A stretch of DNA of 64,000 nucleotides, from contig JASKMD010000017.1 of NCBI GenBank assembly GCA_030144725.1, positions 6,319,992 to 6,383,991 on the forward strand, read 5' to 3'. Below the pieces are notes generated by a model, which saw only the letters and a list, made by a program, of their open reading frames with translations, ran no database searches and had not been told where the DNA came from. Shown in pieces: positions 20,001-27,634 of this stretch (within the stretch, counting starts at the first letter, position 1; every line of letters starts with the position of its first letter). This DNA comes from Haematococcus lacustris (Eukaryota > Chlorophyta > Chlorophyceae > Chlamydomonadales > Haematococcaceae). A program made the position numbers and the translations under genes.

Positions 20001-21846
20001 CACCTGCCTTGCGGTGCAGCGAGTGCTGGCGCCCGCACCTCCCACCGCTCACGCAGCTGCAGGGGCACTGGGCAGGCAGCAGGAGGGGCCAAGGCGCGGG
20101 GCTGGGGCAGCAGGGAGGTGATGTGGCGAGGGAGGTGGGGGGCAGCTGCGCGGCAGGACATCCCCGCCGCCATGAGGTCAGTGGGGGGACGATGGGGGGC
20201 AGGAGGGCACACTGGCTGCCTGCCTGCCTGCTGGCCTGCCCCTGACCCTGATGTCCAGGTGGACCCTCTTGCCCCGCACCAGTCCAGGTGGCTCCCCCCC
20301 TCCTGCCAGACGCTGTTGCCACCTCCCCCCCACCCGGGCCCCCCCACCCCCCACCCCCTGCAGGTGTGTTTCCTGCTGGACGCCATGCTGGGTCGCCTGT
20401 GCCGCTGGCTGCGCTGCCTCGGCGTGGATGCTGACATGGTGCCACAGAACCTGACGCGACAGCAGCTCACTGACATGGCTGTCCAGGTGGGGCTTCGGGC
20501 TCCGCCCCTCCGCTTCACACTGAACTCGGGCTGGACGCCAGCACTGCCAGCAGCACCACCATTACCACCACCACCACCACCACCACCACCACCATCGTCG
20601 CCACCACCGCCACCATCACACCGCTACATCGCTACTTTACTTTATCAGCCCTCTCAAGCCCTTGGACAACGCCACCTCCTCCCACCCACAACCAGCTGCT
20701 CCCTCACCCCTTCGACACGACTGCACAGCCGCCCATGCCACAGTCACCCCCCACTGCCCCGCCCTGCCCCATGCTGGGTGGCTCCGCCTGCAGGCCAGTG
20801 CCCAAGGCCGCATCTTCCTGACCCGCGACAGCAGCCTGGTGGTGCGCCGGGACTTTGCCGCCGCGGCCACCTTCCTGCTGACCTCCAGCCAGACCTCACT
20901 GCAGCTGCAGGACGTGGCGGCGCGCTGGGGCCTGACCTTCGATGCCACCAAGGCCATGACGAGGTAGGGCCCATCAGGGCAGCCGACCAGCCTGCACACT
21001 CTTGCAGTGGAGGGAGGGAGGCGGGGCTTGAAGCAGTCAGCGTGTGTCAAGCGCAGCACCCATATTGAGCTACGCCTGTATTGCCGAGCTAGCAGCGTGG
21101 GCGTGTGTTGCCTGTGCCGTTTGGCTGCCCTACCAACCAACCAACCAACCAACCAATTAGCCAACCAACTTAACCAACTTACTCAGAGCAGCCCCAGTGC
21201 TCACGTAAACTACCCTGGCAACACGGCCTGGCTGCTGGCCCTCTGCAGGTGCTCCATCTGCAATGGGGCGGAGTACGAGACCCTGTCCCGCATGCAGGCT
21301 GCTGAGCTGCAGGTGCCGGCCAAGGTGCTGAACAGCGTTGACGAGTTCTACCGCTGCCGCACCTGCCACAAAGTAGTGTGGATGGGCCCAAAGTGAGTGA
21401 TGACGTCACACCCACAGCTCATGTGCTGTTGTTGGTGGGGAAGGAAAGCTGGACTTGTTGCCGGTGAAAAGATAACAGGACTTGCACTTGCTGCTGCTAA
21501 GAGGAAAATGCAATGTTGGCAACCACCCTTGCTCCTGATGGGAAGGGCTGGCACATGAGGCACACCCTGCTCTCATCAGCAGGCTCAGGTGGACAGAGAT
21601 GGACCCAATTGACCCAACAGCCTGCTCCAATAGAGATGTGCCCCACCTCAACCCCACTTCCCGTGTCTGCTCTCAGTCTATAGCTGGTCCCGCCCCGCTG
21701 TTCTTGCTTGCGTGTTACTTTGTAGGGCCAGCAGCTGCCATGCAGGGTCGGTGCGCCAGCATGTGGTGTCTGGCCCTGTGCACAGGAGCCTGTCTGCCGC
21801 GAACTACATGCAAGGCATGCTGGCCCGCCCTTCTGTGGCACAATGA
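11080..21846 (+). CDS. mut-7/EXD3-like 3'-5' exonuclease with Mut7-C RNase domain
   Basis: Probable RNA-processing nuclease related to animal EXD3 and nematode mut-7. Exons read: 11080-11241, 11300-12385, 12884-12991, 13837-13938, 14524-~14715, 15260-15461, 15610-15915, 16195-16278, 16628-16690, 16927-17007, 17378-17434, 17581-17676, 18386 to the N gap, 20364-20486, 20794-20963, 21249-21392, 21786-21846. A Q/P-rich N-terminal half precedes a DEDDy exonuclease: Exo I in GLDVEW, Exo II in VVGDLRKLA, Exo III in KQIKYAAQDAHVL. A Pro-rich linker leads to Mut7-C: FLLDAMLGRLCRWLR, RIFLTRDSSL, then a zinc ribbon CSIC...CRTC and a final WMGPKS segment. An in-frame ATG at 11002 is an alternative start. 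The 14715-15260 junction phase is unresolved, and the 500-N gap hides part of the linker. A TGTAA lies at 22022-22026. Confidence 0.85.
15935..16134. repeat. (GCCCCT)n hexamer array in exonuclease-domain intron
   Basis: About 33 copies in the intron between the exon ending at 15915 and the Exo II exon starting at 16195. Same hexamer as at 4822-5112 but C-rich in the sense of this gene. Confidence 0.97.
16700..16790. repeat. C-rich imperfect repeat (CCCCCCCTGGCC-like)
   Basis: Several copies of a ccccccctggcc-type unit, just after the exon ending at 16690. Confidence 0.8.
17027..17140. repeat. telomere-like (TTAGGG)n then (TTGGGG)n array in intron
   Basis: About six TTAGGG units pass directly into about thirteen TTGGGG units on the plus strand. 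It sits in the intron between exons ending at 17007 and starting at 17378, so it is interstitial. Confidence 0.95.
17777..18333. repeat. 557-bp homopurine tract (GGA/GGGA-rich)
   Basis: Almost purely G and A on the plus strand for over 550 bases, built from GGAGGG, GGAGGA and GGGGAGGA variants. It lies in the intron just after the Exo III exon. Long open frames across it on both strands are compositional artefacts. Confidence 0.95.
19479..19978. other. assembly gap, exactly 500 N
   Basis: Run of exactly 500 N, probably a scaffolding placeholder. It is preceded by a G-rich stretch and falls in the linker between the exonuclease and Mut7-C domains. Confidence 0.99.
20560..20620. repeat. (CAC)n-rich microsatellite in intron
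   Basis: Around fifteen ACC/CAC triplets with interruptions in the intron after the Mut7-C exon ending at 20486. Confidence 0.85.
21128..21163. repeat. (CCAA)n microsatellite in intron
   Basis: Short imperfect CCAA array in the intron before the zinc-ribbon exon. Confidence 0.8.
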
Positions 21847-22356
21847 GCCCACCTCCATGTACTGGGCCCCGCCATGAGGGGATACCCCAGCGAGCCCGCT
21901 ATGTGGTGAGCTGAAATCAAGCTGCTGGTGTTGCTCCCCTCCATCCTGACCGCAGCCCTAGCTGCGCCATCCAGGGTGATCATGGTGGCTCAAACATATC
22001 ATATTCCCAACACCCTATGTATGTAAAGTCGGCCCCTTCACAAAGTATGCCAGGTTGAGGTGGTTGCTGATGCAAGGTACATGTTGCATTATGATGCTGT
22101 TCACACGTACTGCTCACTGCTAGCTGCATGGCAGCAATTGTGATGAAAGAACGTAATGGGCGATGCTTGACACGGGTTTGCAGAGCTGGGTTAGGTGTAT
22201 GGGCCGGTGGTTGCGACGGTTTTTCAGTTTTAATGTTGTGGGGCACCAATGGCTCTTAGCAAGGTCCCAAGTTGGCCGACACTGTGCACAGGAAGGGTGG
22301 GAGCGCCTGTGAACCTTGCGTGCACACGTTCCATTCTGTGGAGCCATCTCTGCCGA
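21847..22356. other. intergenic, 3' side of the mut-7-like gene
   Basis: Holds the 3' UTR with TGTAA at 22022-22026. No further gene is supported. The 2.7-kb duplicated unit begins at 22357. Confidence 0.6.
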
Positions 22357-22729
22357 AATTGCACGACCGTCCTCTCTTTCTAGGGTTACGAAGGTAAAGT
22401 CGTATGCAGGAGTGATGGTATGCTATTGACTCGTATCCTATGGTATCCTTTGGGCTCATGAGCGAATAGGCTCATGGCCGTAACTACCTGCTAACGCCAT
22501 ATACTGTAGGTATTAAATACTGTACCCCATAATCAGCGCTACCGCAGAATTGATGTTACACTGTTGTTGTCGCTTCCTGTCGAGCTTGGCGTAACATTGC
22601 CTGCTGTGTCACTGTAAGAAAGCAATACATGCATACAAGCTCCATTGAATTTACACTACATCTGCATTCACGTTACTCTCTAATTTAGTCTCTCCACCAC
22701 GCCAGCATCGAGTACTCACACACAGCATT

Positions 22730-22813
22730 GGCTTCGTGGCGCAATGGTAGCGCATCAGACTCCAGTAATCTGGATCTATCTGAGGGTTTCAGGTTCGACT
22801 CCTGACGGGGTCA
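22730..22813 (+). tRNA. tRNA-Trp (CCA) with 12-nt intron, copy 1
   Basis: A full cloverleaf can be drawn by hand: a 7-bp acceptor stem with three G-U pairs, a perfect GCGC/GCGC D stem, a perfect TCAGA/TCTGA anticodon stem, loop CTCCAG+A with anticodon CCA, and a perfect TCAGG/CCTGA T stem with TTCGACT loop. A 12-nt intron (taatctggatct) sits one base 3' of the anticodon and contains CTGG, able to pair with CCAG. The D arm matches plant nuclear tRNA-Trp. No TTTT pol III terminator follows for well over 100 nt, so expression is doubtful. Confidence 0.8.
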
Positions 22814-23550
22814 TACCTATTGTCCTTCCTAGATCATTGTTATCCACCCGGTCATTAATATTCATTTGACGCCATGATCTAGTGGCTGCCCAGCAGGCCC
22901 CTCCCCCTCTCTTTCTGCCCAAGTGCACTTGTCCTTCCCACGTCTCCAACGATGTTTCGGGGCCTAACACGGCCCAAATAGTGGTAAACAATGCCATCAC
23001 ACCAGTAATTGGTAAAATGGCTGAATATGCAATTCTTCCAGCATCAGTGTCGCAGTGGATGGGTAGGACACTCGGCTTCACTAGGCTAGGACCCTACATG
23101 CTTCAATGCCCAAAGCTCCTGCCTTTTGCCCACGGCTTCCTGTTACCAACATGGGCAGTGTCCGGCTCTACAGAGTTCATCTGAGACTGTTTCCCACTAG
23201 TCCAGCTATGCTTTGGGCACCAGTGGCAGTACCTCATAGTGAAGATGAGGCAAAGTAAACATCCCACATGGCACTGCCTTGGTGGAGGTGATGTTCCTGG
23301 AAGACGTAATTCAAGCAAGAGGGTGTTCAAGGGAAGGGAAGAGAGACCATGGGTGCTGTGTGTTGAAGTAATTAGTGTCCGGTGTCAAAAGCCGCTGCTG
23401 ATGCCAGGGGCAGGGCCATGGCACTGTGCGTGACGGCACTATGTTTGGAGGTACAGAACTGTGCAATGACAGTCAAGGTTGTCAGCCCTAGGATATGCAC
23501 TGTGTCCATGACGATACCCCTCAGGCTGCGGGTTCCTGCCCACTGCACTG

Positions 23551-23618
23551 TTGCCTAACCCCCTAGGGGACGACTTCCCAACTTGGCATGACACACAGGC
23601 TGTTGCTGCTGTTGCTGC

Positions 23619-23680
<62 letters not shown>

Positions 23681-23830
23681 GGCTTTGGGTGCTCTTTCTC
23701 GCAGTCGCTTGTGACCCAGGCCCAGGTGCTCACCGCCCTTAGCTGGCAGCTTCAGTTGCTCGGGCCAACAGCACAGTGTGTGATGCGGCCTCGTCAAACC
23801 CTTACGCCGCGATTGTTCCATTGTCCATGG
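23551..23830 (-). pseudogene. Fanzor/TnpB-like C-terminal fragment with polyQ, copy 1
   Basis: The minus-strand frame contains CCWPEQLKLPAKGGEHLGLG and then HKRLRERAPKAQ, followed by a CAG-encoded polyglutamine. It is collinear with the C-terminal tail of the larger relic 0.6 kb away (CYWPEQGELPAKGKEYPGLG, then YKRLRDKPPKAQQQQ). The upstream RuvC-like part is absent, so this is a detached tail. In copy 2 of the duplicated unit the polyQ is seven codons longer. Confidence 0.6.
23597..23691. repeat. CTG/TTG trinucleotide array, copy 1
   Basis: Imperfect CTG/TTG array of about 31 triplets that encodes polyGln on the minus strand. It is 21 bp shorter than the matching array at 31056-31171. Confidence 0.9.
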
Positions 23831-24410
23831 CCTATTGATATCCTAGTGCGCTTCTTACCCGCCCAACCTGTGCCCATCCGCCCAACCGCCGCAACTTGCC
23901 CACCTAATCTGCCCACTTAAGCCCCAGGAGCAGGGTAGGGCGGCTGGCGGGACAAGCCAAGCAGCAAGAACGGCCGGCAGCCAGGCAATAGCCCCTGGGG
24001 CGGCTACCAGCACTTGCTCATGAGCCACGGGGCTGCTGGTGACAAGCCTATGCTGAGTGCCTTGGAAGTCACAGCTTATAGCGCTTGTGTAAATTAGACA
24101 GCACCAAGGGCCACATGCTGCCAGACTGGCAGGCAGCGGCTTGCAAACATCTGACCAGCACCTTGGCCCTCAACCTTGAGCCTTCATTGCAGTCTAACAC
24201 ACTAGTTGTGGACCACTACAAAACGGTGTTTTGTCTGTGTGGTGTTCCCATCACATGGCATGCTCATGGCCTATACATGGCATACACATGGTCATGGTCG
24301 TCTACCACCTACAGCATTGCCTGACCCCTGTGACAGGGCTATGCGTAGAGTTGGCATGACAAAACATGCACTAATTGAAAGCTGATGACAGCTCAAAGGG
24401 GGGGCACACA

Positions 24411-25049
24411 CTACTGTGCCTCAGCAGGCTGCTGCTGCTGGGCTTTGGGTGGCTTGTCTCGCAGCCGCTTGTACCCCAGACCAGGGTACTCCTTGCCCTT
24501 GGCGGGCAGCTCCCCCTGCTCTGGCCAGTAGCACAGCTCCAGTGGGCGCCACTTGCTCTCCCCAATGCGTTGCATGTTCAGCGTTGCATTGCAGTCCCTG
24601 TCCAGCCACCTGCCTGGCTGTGGTGCTGGCTTTGCCTTGGCGGCCTTGCCCTTACCCTTTGTAGGCTCAGCTGCCGGCTAAGCCTTGCTGCGCTTGCTGC
24701 GCTGGGATGGCAGGGGAGTGCTGGGCCCAGGCTCTGAGGCTGCTGCCTGTGTGGCTGCCTGGCTGCTGCGTGGGGCCTGTGGGGGCTTGCGGGGGGCTAC
24801 TACCGGGCACCACATCATGCCCCTCACTGGCTGGTCACACCGCTGGCTCCTGGCTGGGCGCACCAGGCGCTGTTCCACCTGCCCTGCTAGGGGCTTCCAG
24901 TCTGCAGGCCTTGTGGCCCTGCGCTTGTTCAGTTGCCTCTCACAGGGCTGCTGGCCATTCACTGCTGAGCTGACCCGGCTGGTGCGGTGCTCATCCACAA
25001 GCACCACCCTGCCCCATCGCTGGTCTGTGCCCCTGGGCCTGCACATCAC
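24411..25049 (-). pseudogene. Fanzor/TnpB-like nuclease C-terminal relic, copy 1
   Basis: Eukaryotic Fanzor proteins are RNA-guided, RuvC-type endonucleases of transposons, related to TnpB. The minus-strand frame has VLVDEHRTSRVSSAV, which aligns with the family segment leading into the zinc ribbon (usually DE-RTS followed by C-x2-C), then MMWCPVVAP, a Lys/Pro-rich linker, and RWLDRDCNATLNMQ, the RuvC-III motif with its aspartate. It ends at TAG 24411-24413 after a QQQQPAEAQ tail. The zinc-ribbon cysteines are mostly absent: SS replaces the first pair and one Cys remains in the second. An in-frame TAG at 24678-24680 splits the frame before the RuvC-III motif. RuvC-I and -II are not visible upstream. 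The family call rests on motif reading; there is some resemblance to repeats I recall from Haematococcus. Confidence 0.65.
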
Positions 25050-25522
25050 CTTGCAACAGGCATGGGCTCAGGATCAAGCTCTGGCTCAGGATCAGGATCA
25101 GGCTCCGGATCCTTGTCCATAGCCATGCTGGCTGGCTGGGCAGGGACACGCAGGGGGAGTGGGGGTAAGGGGGCAGCATCCTGTGCACGAGGAGGGTGCA
25201 CGGCTGGAGGTGTGGGGGCATTGCGGAACCCCGGAGTGGAGTAGCCCACCAACCATGTCAAGAAGATCTTAAGCACATACAACGAGGCGATGACGCGGAG
25301 CTGGCTGTGCACCCCAGCCCTCAGCTGGAAGTGGGCCATCAGCTTGCGGCGGGTTTGCTTGCACCCACGCAACACCGCGCCACCCGGGACCTTGATGACG
25401 TGCGGCCAAGCACAATCCGCACTTTGACAGGCCGGCACACAATGCGGGGACACAAACAGTGCGGGGGCATACAAGGCGGGGGGGGGGGGGGGGGGCGCAC
25501 CTGTCGTGGTTGGGTCTTCCAT
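25046..25522 (-). pseudogene. open frame upstream of Fanzor relic, possible N-terminal remnant
   Basis: A 158-codon frame ends just as the relic begins, but in a different frame. A segment TRRKLMAHFQLRAGVHSQLR faintly resembles the basic helical region that precedes the catalytic part in algal Fanzor-like repeats. The tail is Pro/Asp/Glu-rich (DPEPDPDPEPELDPEP). It may equally be a chance frame. A run of about 18 G at 25478-25495 lies near its 5' end. Confidence 0.25.
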
Positions 25523-26836
25523 TCAGCCCTTCGCTCCTCGCGTTGTTTGCCTGGAGGGGTGCTAGGACCTGCCCTGGCATGAACAGTAGCGATGTGAGCA
25601 GCGCGGAGCTCGCCGGACTGCACAGTTGCAGCGGACCAAACCACAATTACGACGAACCTTGTTTTCGTGGGTTTTCAATAGGATGCGGATTTTGATCCGC
25701 GCCACTAGGCCGCTTCCTCGGAGGCATTGCGCCACAAGGCTCATATCTCACACGCTCACACCGATTTATACCCAGGAGGCGGTGTCACTCACTCTCGCAC
25801 CTCTTAAGGGCACTGCCAAAGGGCACCCCAAAGGGCACCTCCAAAGGCTTACTCAACGCCGACCCTGCCTTGTCAACCAGTCCACGGCCATCCACCCCGT
25901 TAGTGACTGCTCACGCGGTAGAGCGCATGGGCTGACACTGGCTGTTGTGGCCAATGATCAGCATCTGCAAAACCTGGGAGACCTCCTGCTCTTGGCAGGC
26001 AGGGTGAACGTCCTGGCCTTGAGCACAGCCTTACCAGGCGCCACTTAGCCATCCCCACACACTGGAAATGGTGGGGGGAGAGTTGCAGCCTCAACACACC
26101 CACCTGGCACGAAGCCTTGGGCTGGGCAGGACTGCCAGCACCTTAGCCTAGCCCCTGCCTTCAGTGGGCTTGGAAGCAGCTTTGCCCTTGCCTAAAGACC
26201 CTGACGAGTTTACACCTACCGGTCTTGGTCGAGCACCTGCAGAAATGAGTGAGTTCTGGTTGTTGTCCAGTTGTAAGAGGGGGGCTTGTACGTGCACTAA
26301 ACCATGATGCGAAAGGGCTCAGCTGTCAGCTACTCTACTCGCGGCTGCAGACAGTTGTGGTGCTGCCTACCCTTGGTGGCTTTGAGATGTTGTTTGTCCG
26401 CCCTGCGCTCACCACACGTCACCAACAGGCCGGCAGGCGTGAAGCGTCACGGACGGCCTGGTGCGCCTGACGGTTGGTAGCGAGGACAAGGAGGATCACT
26501 TGCACGATGCCTTTCGGGCCATCGAGGCGGCGTAATCTTCGTCTTAGATGCATGTCGCGTCAACAAAACAAAACCAAATTGTGGAAGCGCCCGGGGCGTG
26601 TTAGGCCCCCCAAGAGCACTCGGCCTCGGCTGCTGGCTTTGGTCTCGAGCTGTTACGCTCCAGCGTCTCGGCCTCGCGTTTTTAGGGGACCTACAACTAT
26701 TGGCTCTTCTACTATCTACTACAAATTCCGCCCCACCACGCACATGTTTGCATTCACATGACAAGCCGTTGTAGATTAATGAAGCTATATAACCGTGAAA
26801 TGCATAGTAATGAATACAATCCTATAGTTTCACATT
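25057..26836. other. single-copy spacer between duplicated units
   Basis: Apart from the right part of the putative Fanzor-bearing element (to about 25845) I see no gene. It includes a poly-G run at 25478-25495 and a few tRNA-like A-box strings without a foldable tRNA. Confidence 0.5.
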
Positions 26837-27442
26837 AATTGCACGACCGTCCTCTCTTTCTAGGGCTACGAAGGTAAAGTCATATGCAGGAGTGATGGTA
26901 TGCTATTGACTCGTATCCTGTGGTATCCTTTGGGCTCATGAGCGAATAGGCTCATGGCCGTAACTACCTGCTAACGCCATATACTGTAGGTATTAAATAC
27001 TGTACCCCATAATCAGCGCTACCGCAGAATTGATGTTACACTGTTGTTGTCGCTTCCTGTCGAGCTTGGCGTAACATTGCCTGCTGTGTCACTGTAAGAA
27101 AGCAATACATGCATACAAGCTCCATTGAATTTACACTACATCTGCATTCACGTTACTCTCTAATTTAGTCTCTCCACCACGCCAGCATCGAGTACTCACA
27201 CACAGCATTGGCTTCGTGGCGCAATGGTAGCGCATCAGACTCCAGTAATCTGGATCTATCTGAGGGTTTCAGGTTCGACTCCTGACGGGGTCATACCTAT
27301 TGTCCTTCCTAGATCATTGTTATCCACCCGGTCATTAATATTCATTTGACGCCATGATCTAGTGGCTGCCCAGCAGGCCCCTCCCCCTCTCTTTCTGCCC
27401 AAGTGCACTTGTCCTTCCCACGTCTCCAACGATGTTTCGGGG
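26837..27442. repeat. duplicated unit copy 2, left part
   Basis: Matches 22357-22962 base for base in length with about three substitutions. It ends with CGGGG (27438-27442), the target-site duplication of the inserted LTR element. Confidence 0.95.
27210..27293 (+). tRNA. tRNA-Trp (CCA) with 12-nt intron, copy 2
   Basis: Identical by eye to the tRNA at 22730-22813, including the intron and the absence of a nearby TTTT terminator. Confidence 0.8.
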
Positions 27443-27608
27443 TGTTGAAGACAAGCTGTGTCTTAGGCATGTCAGCCAGTCCCTTATAGCATTTACAGTT
27501 TGCCTTTGAACTATGTGTGAGACCCATCTTAGCTTTTGCTCTGGGTAGAGTTCTTAACTGTTGGGTTCGTGGAGTGCTCGCTCATCTTCTCGGGTCTCGC
27601 TGCTAACA
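27443..27608 (+). repeat. 5' LTR (166 bp)
   Basis: Starts TGTTGAAG, ends GCTAACA. It differs from 30183-30348 at about five positions. Confidence 0.95.
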
Positions 27609-27621
27609 GGTTATGGGCCCA
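27609..27621 (+). promoter_or_regulatory. primer-binding site, initiator tRNA-Met anticodon region type
   Basis: GGTTATGGGCCCA directly after the 5' LTR is complementary to the anticodon stem-loop of eukaryotic initiator tRNA-Met (which reads TGGGCCCATAACC). Drosophila copia is known to prime from a half-tRNA cut in this loop. The fit is seen in sequence; use as a primer is inferred. Confidence 0.8.
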
Positions 27622-27634
27622 CTCGCCCCGTGCG

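Larger units (their letters stand above)
22357..25056. repeat. 2.7-kb duplicated unit, copy 1 (uninterrupted)
   Basis: Positions 22357-22962 match 26837-27442 with equal length (606 bp) and about three mismatches. Positions 22963-25056 match 30422-32536 with about seven mismatches plus a 21-bp difference in a CTG array. Copy 1 is continuous across CGGGG at 22958-22962, the site where copy 2 carries an LTR element. The flanks of the two copies do not match. The unit carries an intron-containing tRNA-Trp and two Fanzor-like C-terminal relics. No convincing terminal inverted repeats or target duplication of the whole unit were found. Confidence 0.93.
24150..25845. mobile_element. putative Fanzor-bearing element (extent inferred)
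   Basis: The limits are inferred, not seen as terminal repeats. Positions ~24157-24213 and ~25714-25840 match, in order and orientation, two adjoining halves of a short sequence at ~42507-42697. That pattern is expected if the short copy is an internal-deletion derivative of an element spanning this interval. The interval contains the larger Fanzor-like relic (24411-25049). Its left two thirds lie in the duplicated unit and its right third does not, so the duplication boundary at 25056 cuts through it. Confidence 0.45.

Noticed and set aside
19036..20518. Frames running through the N gap
   Set aside because: The gap is unknown sequence, so continuity across it is meaningless.
22776..23081. 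Minus-strand frame ending in TPSGVEPETLR
   Set aside because: That peptide is the antisense of the tRNA-Trp gene.
23041..23110. Second tRNA-like string in the duplicated unit (gtggatgggtaggacactcgg)
   Set aside because: It looks like part of a D arm, but no B box and no acceptor pairing were found.
25670..25750. tRNA-like sequence on the minus strand (gagccttgtggcgcaatgcc)
   Set aside because: It resembles an A box and D arm, but no complete cloverleaf could be drawn.
25895..25990. tRNA-like D arm (gctcacgcggtagagcgcatg)
   Set aside because: No matching anticodon and T arms follow; probably a degenerate tRNA-derived sequence at best.
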